This document shows positions 1 through 11,800 of a DNA stretch of 64,000 nucleotides, one piece after another. Each line of letters opens with the position of its first letter. Position 1 is the first letter of the stretch. The stretch is taken from NCBI RefSeq assembly GCF_017916325.1, contig NC_090147.1, positions 191,001-255,000 on the forward strand, given 5' to 3'. The notes under the pieces are model-generated. The model was not told the DNA's origin. It did not search any database and worked only from the letters and a program-made list of their open reading frames with translations. The DNA comes from Leishmania martiniquensis (taxonomy: Eukaryota; Euglenozoa; Kinetoplastea; Trypanosomatida; Trypanosomatidae). The position numbers and the translations under genes were made by a program.

Positions 1-339
1 ACGCATAGGCCTCCCGCGCGTCAGGCGCACACCCTCCACGCGCGGGCTGACGCGTGCCGCACCCTTTGCACTCGCACCAGCAGCGTCCCCAGAGAGAGAC
101 GTGCGGGGGTCGTTGCGGGACGGAACGTTTTGGTCGATCTCCGTCAAGAAGAGCGGGTCAAGTAAGCCGTGTGCGCACGGCTGTCGCTGCTGCTGCTGCT
201 GCTGGTGGGAATGTGGATGCGACGGCACAAACTCGACTTGAGTTGCACCCCCAATCGCCTTTGCTGCCGTCAGCGCCGCGGACGGGCGCGGGAGCGACAT
301 CTTAGCCGCATCGGTCGGCGTCCTTGCTGCGTCCGTCAT
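1..339 (-). CDS. N-terminal 113 codons of an unknown protein with a glutamine run (runs off left edge)
   Basis: The minus strand is open from an ATG at 339-337 to the window edge with no stop, and codes about 113 residues. The N-terminus reads MTDAARTPTDAAKMSLPRPS; a run of six glutamines lies at about residues 45-50, followed by a segment LLDPLFLTEIDQNV that looks like ordered protein. Third positions are mostly G or C, as in the confident genes here. The ATG at 339 is preferred because it is the first in-frame ATG after a possible splice acceptor at 393-394; a second in-frame ATG at 300 is an alternative. The frame stays open further upstream, so an earlier start cannot be fully excluded. 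I recognise no domain, and the rest of the protein is outside the window. It would be the most downstream gene of the minus-strand transcription unit seen here. Confidence 0.6.
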   Translation of the reverse strand, partial: MTDAARTPTDAAKMSLPRPSAALTAAKAIGGATQVEFVPSHPHSHQQQQQQRQPCAHGLLDPLFLTEIDQNVPSRNDPRTSLSGDAAGASAKGAARVSPRVEGVRLTRGRPMR

Positions 340-352
340 GACGGACGCAGCA
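325..352. repeat. 28-bp perfect palindrome centred on a start codon
   Basis: The 14-base arm TGCTGCGTCCGTCA at 325-338 is followed directly by its exact reverse complement at 339-352. The minus-strand ATG of the partial gene (339-337) sits at the centre. In RNA this could fold into a stem of about 12 bp with a 4-base loop holding the start codon. The palindrome is directly visible; any effect on translation is inference. Confidence 0.9.
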
Positions 353-368
353 CGGCCACCAGCGGCAT
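336..368 (-). promoter_or_regulatory. 10-codon upstream ORF whose stop overlaps the main start (ATGA)
   Basis: If the leader is spliced at 393-394, the first ATG in the mRNA is at 368-366. It encodes MPLVAVLRPS and ends in TGA at 338-336. That TGA shares two bases with the ATG of the downstream gene, an ATGA overlap of the kind used in termination-reinitiation, and it lies inside the palindrome. The geometry is seen in the sequence; a regulatory role is inferred and depends on the splice site used. Confidence 0.4.
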
Positions 369-392
369 CGAATCGGTGGGCGGTCGAGGGCA

Positions 393-425
393 CTGGAGAG
401 GGTGGTGTGGTGGCACAGAACGGAC
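393..425 (-). promoter_or_regulatory. Possible trans-splice acceptor for the partial gene
   Basis: Reading the minus strand, a pyrimidine-rich stretch CCACACCACCCTCTCCAG ends in AG at 394-393. This would leave a leader of about 53 bases before the ATG at 339. The tract is short and interrupted, and other AG sites lie upstream. Confidence 0.3.
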
Positions 426-3400
426 TCTCACAGGTGGCCATTGCTTCTTTCGCCTCTCTCTCTTTGGCGCACAGAAGGGGCAAATAGGGAGAGGAGGAGG
501 GCGGCGAAACAGCTCGCGGGAGCACCCGAAAACAGGCCTGACAGCACCCTCTCTTGGGGCAGCTTTGTTTGCCGCCGCGTGCGAGTGAGAGTGTGGGCGT
601 GTGTGCGTGTGCCTCCAGAGAAAGAGAGAGGAAGAAGGGGGAGGAGTGTAAAGCCACAGCGCTACTCAGACGGCCACTGGCATGTCCAAATACAGCACAC
701 AGGGCAAAAAGGGGGAAGTGCCGGAGGGGAGGAGGGAGGGGGGCGCTATTACCCCCACGCGCGCACACAGAGAGGGAGGGAGGAAGCGAAGAGCGCGAGA
801 TCAACGGCAGCATACAATGAGAACACCTTACTCCCCCGCCCCCTCGGCCGCCACTGCTCCGCAGAACGAACGGCGGCGGGGACGAAAAATAAAGAACTAT
901 TCGAAGGCCAAGACAACAGAGTCGTTCTCTTCTTCTTTCGCTGCCACGCTATCCCCCCACCCACCGCCACCGCCGCCGCCGCTGACGCCTCCTTCTCCTG
1001 TCCCTTCTGGAGCGGCTTCCCTTTTATGTTTTTTTCTATTTGGGCCGAGAGGAGGAGGAGGAGAGGGGGGAGGGGAGGCACAGCGGAAATAAAAGGCGGT
1101 ACTGAAAGAAGAAGTGGAGAGGAGAGAAAAGGATACCTTCACCGTGTGCACGTGTCTGACGGTTGCTGCGGGTTGGTGTGCCGCGCCAGCCTCACCAGAC
1201 TTACGGCGTGCGCCCTCTTGTTGACGCGTCTGCAGGGTGCGATAGAGAGGGACTGGTAAAGGGGCAGTTGTGAGGGGCGGGTGTCACGGGGGCGTGCGCT
1301 CTTGTGTGTCCCCGGTGCGCCACCCGAAACGAAAACACAGAGATCGAACAGGCGGGCGGCGTCAACAGCCAAGATGCACAGTAGGCTGGAGGGGGGGACG
1401 GGGGGGAAGAGATGAAGAGACGCGCCGCAGTATGGGGACGGTTGTGGAGGGAGGATGGGGAGTTAACTCTATGCGTACTTGACGTGTGACTGAGAGAAAG
1501 ATGCAGCTGGGAAATGCGTGTCGAAATAGCGCGTATGCGACGTGGTACCAGTCGGCAAGTATGTGCGTGTGTGTGTCGTTAACGCAGAGCATCGAGCACC
1601 CATGGAAAGAACGACAGGAATGTAGAAAAGTTGGGAAGAACGTATGTGGGGGGGGGGGGCAGCGATGCAGCGCAGGAGTGAGAGCACAGGCACAGGCGTG
1701 TATACAAGGGAGTGGGGCAGAGAGGAAGTGTAGGCGCGGAAGCGAGAGATGCGAAGCAGTTGGAGAGAAGGCGCACTGAAGCAGAGTGCGAGAGGACGCC
1801 GGTGGCATCACCTGTGAACTTTCGGCGTATCGTAGCCCCCAAACAAGCATGCCTGACTGACGATAGAGAACGCTCGACACGCAATACAGAGGACGACAAT
1901 GGATAAGCGTCGCAGTGGCTCGCCACCTCTGTCGATCGCTTTATACCGAGTGACCGCGGCTGCGTCACGGCGGGAGTGTTACGGTATGGTGGGAGCGTTG
2001 GGGCACCTCTTTTGTGTTGCTGTTGGGGCGGTCGGTTGGGGGGTAGGACTTCCAGGAGCGGTTCTGTGCGTACGTCTCAGCAGCACAGAGTGCTTACACT
2101 GAAGTACGAAAGAGTTTTTTTTTCTTGGTGGGCAAGGAAGCAACACCGATAAGGTACACACACACACAGACTGATAGTCACAGGCCTCACACGCGTGCTC
2201 TCCGTTTTCACTTGTGCGTGTGTGTGTGTTTCCTGCTCCTCGACGCTGTTTGATGTGCGGTCTTCTCATTGGCCTCTTTTCCCAGTGGTCAGCCGAATTC
2301 CGCTTCGCCAATCGCATCGAGAAGCGCATATATATATATGTAGTGGGGGGAGAGGGAGGAGAGGTTGCGTGCGCGTAAGTATCGCACGTGCACAGGTGTC
2401 TCAGCTGCTCCAGAACAGCTCTTCCACCTTCGAGGGGGTGGTGGTGGATAGAAGAAGCAGTCCAGCAGAAGCGATTGGTGCACGCGTGCGCCACAGCACC
2501 GCAGAGAGAGGGGGGGAAGGGGAAAGAGTCCTTACACACGCGCTGAAAGGAATGAAAAAAAAAAGCGTAGACAACGCGTCACGGCAAGCGAAGTAACAAG
2601 AAGGGCGAGAGGAAAGCGTTGGGCATGACAACGTGGTGCGACCCGTGAGGCCCCATAGAACAATAGGAGAGAGAGAGAAAGCCAAAGAGAAAAAAACGCC
2701 CACGCCACAGCAGATGATATACGAGCCACACTCAGGTGAGAGGGTGAAAGCCGGCGAACATACTTACGAAGGGGGGAACAGAAAAGTGGAGGCGGCCGAT
2801 GTCCGCCAATGTCCAAGACGATGAAGCTGATGTTGACGCTGGTGTATACAGCCGAGAAAGACAAGAGGGCGCACAACAAACAAAGGCGTAGGAACCTCAA
2901 CAAAACGAAGACGAGAAAGAAAGAAAAGGTGGGGAAGAGGAGTGATGAGCAGAGGTGAAAAATACACAACACCAACAACAACATCACCACCACCACCACC
3001 AGCAGCAGCAGCGGCAAATCGCAAAACGTTAAAGCAAAAGCGCTTCCGCTTTGTTTTCTTTTTTCTGAGACCCTCGCGTAGCCCCTCTGCTGCGTATATC
3101 AGGCGTGGGCACATATTTTTTGCTGATATATATATGTGTGTGTGACTGTCTGTTGGAGCTTCGCCCATCAAGACAAGAGGAGGGGAGGTGAAGAGAGCGG
3201 TGGAAAAGAAGCGGATGAAGAAGAGAACTTAAGCGTCTCCAGACTCAGAGTGGCGAGAGAGGGTCACAAGGGGGAGGGGAGGGGAAACTGGCAACGAACC
3301 ACCAATGGGCACCAGATAACACGGAGGCAGCTGTTTCGCATTCAACGACATTGCAGAGGCGTTCCTCTTCTTATATATAGCACTCATCTGCCACTCGGTC

Positions 3401-6400
3401 TCTCTCTCTGCATGTGTGTTTTATGTGCGCCCTTGCCGGCGCCTGCCAACGCCCCCACGTGTCATACACTCTGGATTGCCTCTTTTTCGTTTTCGTTTCA
3501 ACATCGGCCGCTCGTAGGGTTCCGTGGCGAGAAGTTTGCCCTGCGGTCTGAAGCGGCACCTCTGAAGAACACCTTCGAGCGGCCTCTTTGTCCCCTCCCT
3601 CCCCAGTGCCCGCGTCCATCGCACATGCCCCCGTTGGCGCTCGAGCATGAGATCTGCCCGTGGCACGCTGTCCACAGGACCTTCTCGTGATGACTGCTGG
3701 CGCTGCGGATCACACCCTCACACTCTCGCTGATCCTTCCCGCGAAGGGAAAAAAAGAAGCCGACGCACATCGAGAGAGAGTTGGGGGGAGGGGCGTAAGA
3801 AGACACGCAGGCGAGCATGAAATCGGGAGAGCTGCGCGAATGCACGCTTAGCACTGCGGCATTTCAGCACCTCCGTAATCAGAAAGACCGAAGGGCAGAG
3901 AGAAGAGCGTGCGCGCCTCACACGAAAACGGCAAAAAGGAGGAGCGCAACCGGTCGCAGCGTGTAGGGCACGAAGCGAAAAGAGAAGAGAAAGAAAAGAT
4001 GCGCGGCAGCGGGCAGTTGGGTGGGGAGTGGAGGGGGGAATGAGGAGCGACGCAACCGAATAGAGAAAGAGGGGGTAAAAATACAAAAAGAGCAGGCAGG
4101 CCCACAAAGAGGTGTGCGTGCGTGCGTAACAGAGAGGGGGAGAGGAGAGGGATCACACAAGGCGGTGTCCGTGGCACACAACAGAGCAACCGGAAAAAAG
4201 AAGCGGACAAGAAAACAAAAAAAACGGAATCAAAAAGGAAGCGGGCACGGGCCAATAATTAAAAAAGGGGGAGAGGTGTACATAATATAGAGAGAAAGAA
4301 AAAGAGAGAGGAGGGGCGACTGCTTTCATTGTGGACGAGTCCCCGAGCATAAGAAGAGTGGAGCCACACAGGAATGGAGGCCTCCCCCGACACGCACACA
4401 GAGATAGGGAAGGAGAGAATGAGAGGCCTACGCACAGAAAAAAAAGTGGAGGCCTCGGCTGAGTTTCGTCACAGAAAAGCGCGAGAAAGGAAGCGAAAAT
4501 AGAAAAGCGGCGACGTCACAGAGTGGGAGGGAGGCGGAGGCGGAAGCGGTGCTCCCGCCGCATACAGCAGCCTCTGCGTCGCTTCTTGCACCTCTTTTTT
4601 GCTTCTCGTACGTATTTCCTGACCAACGCAGTGCACGCACACACAACACGAAAAAAAAAAGAAAGCATGCGAAAACGATAGCGGCACAAGCAGCATCAGC
4701 GGCAGGCAGGCCGCAACGGAGGAGAGAGGAAAATCATGATGATGGCGGGCTATGATAGCGTAGCCTCGAAACGATAGGGAAATTTCAGCCATGCAGGCCG
4801 CCGCCACCGCCCCCCAAACACACACCCACACACACACACATAGGCGCGCATGCAGAGGCATAAGCGAGCGAGCACGCAAGCGGACGGCCGGCGAAGGGAA
4901 CGCAAACTATCGAGAAAGAGGACAGAAGAGAGAGAAAGAAAAAAGAACAGCAGAGGAGCAACGACGCAAAAACAAAGAGTGAAGAGAGAGAGGGGAGAGG
5001 GGAGGCGCGCGCTCAAAGCAGGCCAGCGCCGTGAGAGAGGTCAACCGCCCAATCAGTGCGTTGCCATCAGAGTCGAACGCATTTTTTTCGTGCCCCTATA
5101 GGTGGGCGTTCGCATTAGTGCCATTGAACGGCCCCCTCTCCCTCTCTCTCCCCCCGCCCGCCCTCTTTTCTGCCCGTGTGGGTCTGTGTTTCGGCACCAA
5201 TGTACGAGCATACCGCGCCGACTGCCTCGCATGGCCATTGGTGCACCGTATGCACAGTCAACGCACCCTGCACTTCGTTTTTTTTCGTCCTCGTTTCCCA
5301 CCCTCTTTCGTTGATTCGCTGCTGACCTCCCGAGAGCTCTGCGGCAGGTCCGTGCGTCGCTTATGTATGAGTCTCCTCCGGTTATGTTTTTCGGGCTGCA
5401 CTTCGAAAGGGAAGAGAGGGGGAGAGGGGCGTTTGCACGACTGTCCAGATGGGCAACACATCGAGGGCGACCCCATTGGTGCGACGCCGCCGTCACCTCT
5501 CGCTTGGGAGCGTCACCGCTTATAAACAGCAGAGGTGAAAAGAGGAAAGACCTTCACGGCCTGCCAACCTCTGGGTGCTCGTGTGTGCCACGCTGACTCG
5601 CCTCCTGATCTATCTCGCACCGCGTCTGTTGAGTTGCCACGAGCAACCCACGCAACAACCAAGACGACAAAGAAAGCGGTTCATACTGTTTCAAACACCT
5701 TCACGACAGCAAAGACGTGTAAGCGTGTGTGGGTGTGGGTATAGCGAGAGAGAGGTAGACAGGTAGACAGACAAGAGGCGAGACGCTCAAAGAGATGGAC
5801 CCTTGCCATACGCACACACTCATACACACACATACACGCGAGATACCAATAATAAACGGTATCCGTTTAGACTGGGTGTATGGGGGATGGGGAAGAGAGA
5901 GAAAAAGAAAAATAGGGGGAGGGGGTGGTGGGTTGGTGTATATAAAAGAACGAAGATCTGCCCGTTCAGTGAGGCGCACACACATTCACACACACACAAC
6001 GGCAGTTATCCACATAACCAACAGCCACAACTTGCATGCCACGCGTGCACACAGGAAGCCCTGCCGTCTCTCGCCCTCGTTCCCCTCCGTCTGCTTCTTC
6101 CTGTCACACCTTTTGTTGCAGGCAACGCACTGTAGCCCTACACAGCTGAGCCACTGGTGCTGCTGTCGTCGTTTTAGGCGCTGTCATGTATCCTCGCGTT
6201 CGCCGTGAAAGCCATCTTCTCTCGCCCCTCGTTTTCTTCCCTTTTTTATTCTCTTTTCTTTTTTTTTGGTTCCCCTCGCATTGCTCAGATGAGGGGAGGG
6301 AAGAGGGAGGGGGGCGGCGACAAGATGGGCGAACGTATGTGTACTCCACGCAGGTGTCGAAAAGGACAGAAAAAAAAAGAAAAAAGTGTAAGATGCGGTC

Positions 6401-7021
6401 TCCGTCCCTCTGCCATGGCGCGTGAGGACCGGCGGGCAGCTGACGAAGGGGCAGAGGACGAGGAGTACGCGACGGCACAGCGTTTCGGGGGCAGCTTCAG
6501 AGGAAGCTGCAGGGAGCAGCCACGGCGAGATATAAAAAAAAAGACCGGCGCCGAGACAGAGGGAGGAGGTGAAAGGTGGTATCCAGCATGCGGCAGAAAG
6601 TACGCCCCGGACAACCACGGCAAACGTGCAGTGCGAGTAGCGGAGGAAACGGTCACGGAAAGGGAGAAGAGCCGAGGCAGGCGGCAGAGGACCATAGCAA
6701 ACTCACCACCAAAAAGGTGAACGGCACCGCCAAGGCACCCCTGCGGTGTCTTCGGGCTGCTTCCCCCCCCGCCGCCGCCGCCCCCTTCCCATATCGCCAA
6801 TATAATGGCACCCTCGGGTGTCTGTGCGGGAAGCTGCTTCGATGCGAAAGCGGCGAGGGGGGCGGGGTGGTTGGCGCGCATGCCTGTTGTCCAGGGGCAG
6901 GAGGCGAAGGCGCAGACGCGTGCCCCACACCCACCGGCACAACGCACCGACCGAGGGCGCAGGAGGTGGCCCGTGCCTGGCTCCCTTAGAGTCCTCCGCA
7001 CTGGTGTGGCGGGCAGGGGCT
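426..7021. other. Intergenic region rich in simple repeats, no gene recognised
   Basis: About 6.6 kb between the partial gene and the 585-residue gene; the left part should hold the 3' UTR of the latter. It carries (GA)n, (CA)n and polyA tracts, a G-run at about 1649-1660, (TA)n near 2328-2340 and 3125-3135, a CA-rich stretch around 4815-4840, and blocks where the plus strand turns pyrimidine-rich (about 5120-5180 and 6060-6260). Open frames here translate to low-complexity Ser/Pro/Leu/Phe or Arg/Glu/Gly sequence in several frames at once, as expected of biased non-coding DNA. Confidence 0.6.
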
Positions 7022-8779
7022 CTATTGGAGCAGTGCGACGGCTGCCATCAGCGCCTCTTCACGTGCGCTGTTGGGCCACGGCACCCTATCGATGGGCGAT
7101 GCGACATCGACCACTTCCGAATTCGCCGTCGTCGCTGCTGACTCCGACGAGGAGGACAGCGTTTGTGGGATGGAAACGCTCGCCCAATTCGACCGGCTCT
7201 CCACCGGTTGGGAAGATGATCGCGGCGTTGCATTGGCCGTGGCAGAGCCGCGACGGCCATGCGACCACTGCGGCAGGGCACCGCACACACGCCCCGCCTC
7301 ACTTGTCGATGCGCTAGCCCCCATCACCTCGTCGCTCTCTTCACAGTCGTACGCCTCAACTTCGCGGCCACAGAATTCGCAGGTAGGCATCTCAGCGCAG
7401 GCGCGACTATCCACCGGAGGCGAGACCGAGCACGCCTGAAGGCAGCCATCCTTCTCATGCCCGGCAGCATCATCGCTGGCGGCACAAGACTTGGCGTCGG
7501 GCACGGCCACTGGCGCCGAGCATGTCCGCACCTCCGACCCCTGCTGATTCACCTCACCCGCCGCTTCACTGAGCCACCGGGTGTTCTCGCCGGTACGCGA
7601 AACAGCTCTGCCGTGCCTCTCCGCCTCCGACCTCGTCTCCACACAGGAAGCCGACAAGCTCCTCCGTTCCCGCTTCGCGTGCAGGTGCGCTGGCACGCAA
7701 TACACATCTGCATGGGCACCGTCGACGGCCCACTGCGCCCCGCGCTCTGTGCGCCGTACTGCGCGCCAGTGAGTCGCGCAGCACCAGTGAATGCGCACCG
7801 GCACTCGCCCAACTAGATGGGCGGGAGCTGTCGCTAGTACTTCGAGCTCTGGAGAGAGAGGGGTCGCAGCGTCGGTCGAGCCTAGCGCGACAGCACTACT
7901 GATGCTGCTGGCAGAAGCTGTGCAAGCAGCAGGGCGCCAATCTGTCGACGGGCACTGAGTCGCAGAAGCCGCTCTAGCTGCTCTCCCCTGGCCAGGGAGG
8001 CCGCTATCGTCCAACGTTGGTCGCGCAGACCCTGCTGCCACCATGCTCGCCAGCGCAGGCGTCCCCTCAGCGCTGCCGCCACCTCTGCCTCCCTGATCCC
8101 CGCCTCGTACGGCAGAGTCGAGAGGGGAGAGGTAGCGTGTCGTCTGCGCAAGCTGCAGAGGCTCCGACATGCCGCTACGCACAGTACGAGAGTGTCGGTC
8201 GCTGCCGTGGAAACTGGAGGACGCACTGAAGCAGCCCCCTCTCGGCAGCGAAGAGAGAGACCCTGTGAGCTGAACCTCTGCAGGGAGGCTCGCTTCGTCA
8301 GCACACTGCATCTCAACGCGGCTTTCATGAATCGGTGCGGGCCCACGCGGATGCGGCAGCGCGGGAGGGTGCGTGGTGTTGGCCGCCATTTCCGGCATGC
8401 CTGTACCTCTAGCCCTGGCAGCAGGGGGCGGCGCCGTCGTGGCGGCGTGCTCGCTGTGGTGGCTTGGTACTTCACTCGCACTCGCGGTGCCGCTGCTGTC
8501 AAAGCTCGCAACATTCAGCATGCTGGCCGCTGTCTTTGTCGTCAAAGAGCCCACGCACGGCGTGGAGTCGCCAGACAACAGGAGAGCGGTAGTGAGGGGC
8601 GAGGGGGCGTCCGAGGGGGCAACGCCACCGGTGACTTCCAGACAAGAGGGGGCCACATCATTAGAGGCCGTAATGTGCGCCGTCGCAGACGCTGAGGAGG
8701 TGCCGAACGATTCTAAAGCGGTTGTGATGTTGCCGGCAGTCACACTGCTCGCAAGGCTCCGTGGGGGGGTTGCCTCCAT
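7022..8779 (-). CDS. Unknown 585-residue protein with a compact Trp/Cys/His-rich centre and a CxxC motif
   Basis: The start is set at the ATG at 8779 (MEATPPRSLASS). The frame continues upstream, but that part encodes the pyrimidine tract of a strong splice acceptor at 8857-8858, so it should not be in the mature mRNA. Residues 1-310 and 375-460 are Ser/Ala/Thr-rich and probably disordered. Residues about 311-370 look folded, with HWCCATHWRAV, the pair QWAVDG and YCVPAHLHAKR. A lone CEFC motif near residue 467 is followed by an acidic stretch. Third positions are GC-rich; the stop is TAG. I do not recognise the family. One CxxC is not enough to claim a zinc-binding domain. Its neighbours give no functional clue. 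Confidence 0.75.
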   Translation of the reverse strand: MEATPPRSLASSVTAGNITTALESFGTSSASATAHITASNDVAPSCLEVTGGVAPSDAPSPLTTALLLSGDSTPCVGSLTTKTAASMLNVASFDSSGTASASEVPSHHSEHAATTAPPPAARARGTGMPEMAANTTHPPALPHPRGPAPIHESRVEMQCADEASLPAEVQLTGSLSSLPRGGCFSASSSFHGSDRHSRTVRSGMSEPLQLAQTTRYLSPLDSAVRGGDQGGRGGGSAEGTPALASMVAAGSARPTLDDSGLPGQGRAARAASATQCPSTDWRPAACTASASSISSAVALGSTDAATPLSPELEVLATAPAHLVGRVPVRIHWCCATHWRAVRRTERGAQWAVDGAHADVYCVPAHLHAKRERRSLSASCVETRSEAERHGRAVSRTGENTRWLSEAAGEVNQQGSEVRTCSAPVAVPDAKSCAASDDAAGHEKDGCLQACSVSPPVDSRACAEMPTCEFCGREVEAYDCEESDEVMGASASTSEAGRVCGALPQWSHGRRGSATANATPRSSSQPVESRSNWASVSIPQTLSSSSESAATTANSEVVDVASPIDRVPWPNSAREEALMAAVALLQ

Positions 8780-8856
8780 TGTCGACACTGCGGCGGCCAC
8801 GTTGAAGTTGCCGCGACGTAGGCGAAACGAGCGCGACAGGGAAGCAGCACAGCGCC

Positions 8857-8890
8857 CTGTAAAAAAGAAAGAGAGAGGGGGGGGAGGGGA
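8857..8890 (-). promoter_or_regulatory. Trans-splice acceptor: pyrimidine tract plus AG
   Basis: On the minus strand an almost pure pyrimidine tract ends CTTTCTTTTTTACAG, with the AG at 8858-8857. The first ATG after it is at 8779, giving a leader of 77 bases. This is the clearest acceptor in the window and decides the start of the 585-residue protein. Confidence 0.75.
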
Positions 8891-11800
8891 GGCTAACCGA
8901 GATGACCGTGACGGCAAGTGGCAGGTAGCGGCTGAAGCGTCGAATCAAAGGCAAAACGGGGGGGAAAGGGGAAAACGTAATGAGCAACTTAAGAAAAAAA
9001 GGGTGAAGGCGCACCTGCGGCAGACCCCAAAGGGGAGGGGCGCACAACCGTACGGCGAGAACGTGCGCAGCACACACACACACACACGGACAGAGAGAAA
9101 GGGAGAGAGGGAAATGAGAAAGGAAAACAGCGAACCGCTGCACAGCCGTCTTACCTATCCGCGAGATGAGGAGGAAGAGGTTTGAGCCTCAGAAACGGCT
9201 TTGGCGTATGAGGAAAGATTGGAGGCGGAGGTGACGGACTACGGCTGGTATGTGTTGTTCCGCCTGCGTCTGTGCGGACGCTTAGGGGAGGGGGGAAAGG
9301 GGAGGAGGTATGAGCGGCTTTTAGGTGTACACTCGAGATGGGCGCTGGAGGTAGAGGAGGAGGAGGAGACGGAGGAAGGGGGAGAGGAGGGGGGCAGCCG
9401 AAGCAAGCAAGCGCAAGCCGAGGCAACAAGTCTATCTCAGTGTATTAGTGCGTAAATTCCTTCACGTTTGCGTTGCTATCAGCTTTATACTCTATGGTAC
9501 GCGCTATCGAAGTGTGAGAGCAGGTGAAAAGAGAAGCGTAGGAAAGGTAACTGATAATAACAAAGTTAAACGAGCACTGGCCAGTAAAAGAGAGAGGGGG
9601 GAGGGGGGCAAAGAAGAAAGAGGGGGAGCAGATAGGGGTGGGGGGACTCGCTCGCACGACGGTGGCGGTGGCGGTGTCGCGTGGAAGGCGCGAATATATA
9701 TAGAGAGAGAAAAAAAACAAAGAGGGGCGCGGGAGTGAGGTATACTCAAATTTTGGAGGTAGACAGAGAGAAGAGGGAGGGGAGGGGTTACGAGGAAAGG
9801 GGAAACGCAAAAAAAAAAGAAGAGGAGGAGGGGCAATAAGAGGGGAGGTGAGCGGGTATACCAGCACGCAGGATCTCTAAAGTGTTAGACAAAGGAGACG
9901 AGAAGCGCAAGAACAGCACTGTCGTGTCACACACACACACAGAGACGTGCAGATGCGCACACGTCATCCACCGGCACACACACGCGTGAAGCGCCCTCCG
10001 AAAAAGATGTGGAGCGCGGGAGGAAGAAGAAAAAAAAACGTTGATGTGATGGGGTGCCCCTTCTTCGTTCACAAGGATTATACCTCGTGCAGGCCTAATG
10101 CACACTCAGAAGAAGGTCCTTCTCTATATCTGACTGAGGGAGAAAGCGAGGGGGGAAAGCGGGAGCAAGTTGACCAGCGGTGAAGAAAAATAAGAAAGGG
10201 CGTCAGGTGAAGTAAAGCAGAGAGCGGACAGAAAAAAAAATGAATGCGTTCGTTTTGTTTGGCTTTCGTGTGGCCTTTCTCGTACGAGTTGCCGCTCGCC
10301 ACACACACGCACGCACACACCGAGAGAGGGAGAAAAAGGCACAATATGGAAACTCTGCGTGTGCGTGGGCGATCTAATCCGTAAGCGCAACCAAAGACAA
10401 GCACGACGTCGACGAGGCGAACAAGACGGCGGAGGGCGCCGGGAGGGGAGGCGAGGAAAAGGTAAGACAGGGGCGGGGACGGCTGAAAAGATAGTAAAAG
10501 TGCACAGAAAAGGACACGCGCGAGGAATGAACAGCTCGTTCAAAGAGAAAGGAGGGGGGCACAAGCTTGCAGGCGTGAGCCTACGCGAGTCGAGATCGGA
10601 CGACGAAAATAAAGAAAGGAAAAGCGAACGAGAAAGAGGGAGGGAAAGGGGGGAGGGAGAGACCGGCAAGAGAGGGCCCCCGAAGATTTATTAAAATAAA
10701 TTTACGTGTCCCCTCATAAAAAGCAGAGGAAATGAAACAGCAGCAGCGGCAGCGGCAGCGGCCAACGAGCGTACCTCCGCTTTGTGGCACCACAGCGCCA
10801 CAGGGTATCACTCGTCTTCTATAGACAAAGGCGGTGGTGCGCGCACGCTCTTTCTTTCTCTCGCCAGCGGGTCCCACACACGCGCACGAACCACAACAGA
10901 AAGAAGAGAAGGGGGAAGAAGGGGGAGGGAGGGGGAGGGAGGCGATTCGGCACTGTGCCGTGGAAAGAGCGACCCTCTGGAGTGGAAGCACCAGCAAGAG
11001 GCACAGAGATAACTGAAGACGTCGGAAGGGGACGTGGCACTTGACGCGTTCGTCTTTTCTCCAGCTCCTCTCCTTCCTGTTTCGTCTGCGTTGCGATAGG
11101 CAGGGGCGTTAGGAGGCAGATCTGAATGCAGCGGACATATACAAAACAGAGCAGACAAAAAAAAAAAGCAGTCCGACAAGAGGGTAAGCGGAGGAGTGGT
11201 AGTGACGTCTTCCCTTTCACAAGTTGCCTCTTGCTCTCTCTCTCGCCCGCTACGCCCTTGTTGTGACTATCCCTGAGGAATGGCTAAGGTCGAGGCAGAG
11301 CGAGTGCGTGGGTGCACGCTGTTTGGGGAGGGGGAAAGGGAGGGAGAGGCGAGGAGGGCGAGCTAGGTCGACAACAGGATGGGTTGGACGGGCAAATATA
11401 ATATATAAAAAACGCGCGAGGAGGAGTGGGAGGAAGGTTAGTCCACTCAGAAAAGGACACCCCCTCGCTTTCCTTATATGTATATACACTTATATGTGTT
11501 TCTCACGGTGAGGGAGAGGGAGGGTAAGGGGTATATGAAAGGGCGGCTGTCTATATACACAGCGCACCGGGTCGGTGGAGGGGGAGGAGGGGAATACAGC
11601 ACAGATACAGTGCACAGCGCACAAAAGAAAAGGCGTAAGACAGCAAAGAAGGGAACAGAGAGAGAGGGGAGGAGGGAGGAGGGGGGAGGGGAGGGCGAAC
11701 GCAGCAGAGAAATAAAAGCGACGCAAAGAGGAGCAAAAAGTGAAAGAGGGGAGCAGAGACAGAGGTGAAAAAAAAAGGGGGAGGAGGAGGAGGCGGTAGA

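Noticed and set aside
5929..5940. TGGGTTGGTGTA, 11 of 12 bases of the minicircle CSB-3 origin motif
   Set aside because: No CSB-1 or CSB-2 partner at the expected distance, and it sits in G/T-rich simple-repeat DNA; a chance match is likely.
6285..7001. 238-codon minus-strand frame just downstream of the 585-residue gene
   Set aside because: It does not begin with ATG, contains a polyglycine stretch from a (CCG)n tract and probably lies in a 3' UTR.
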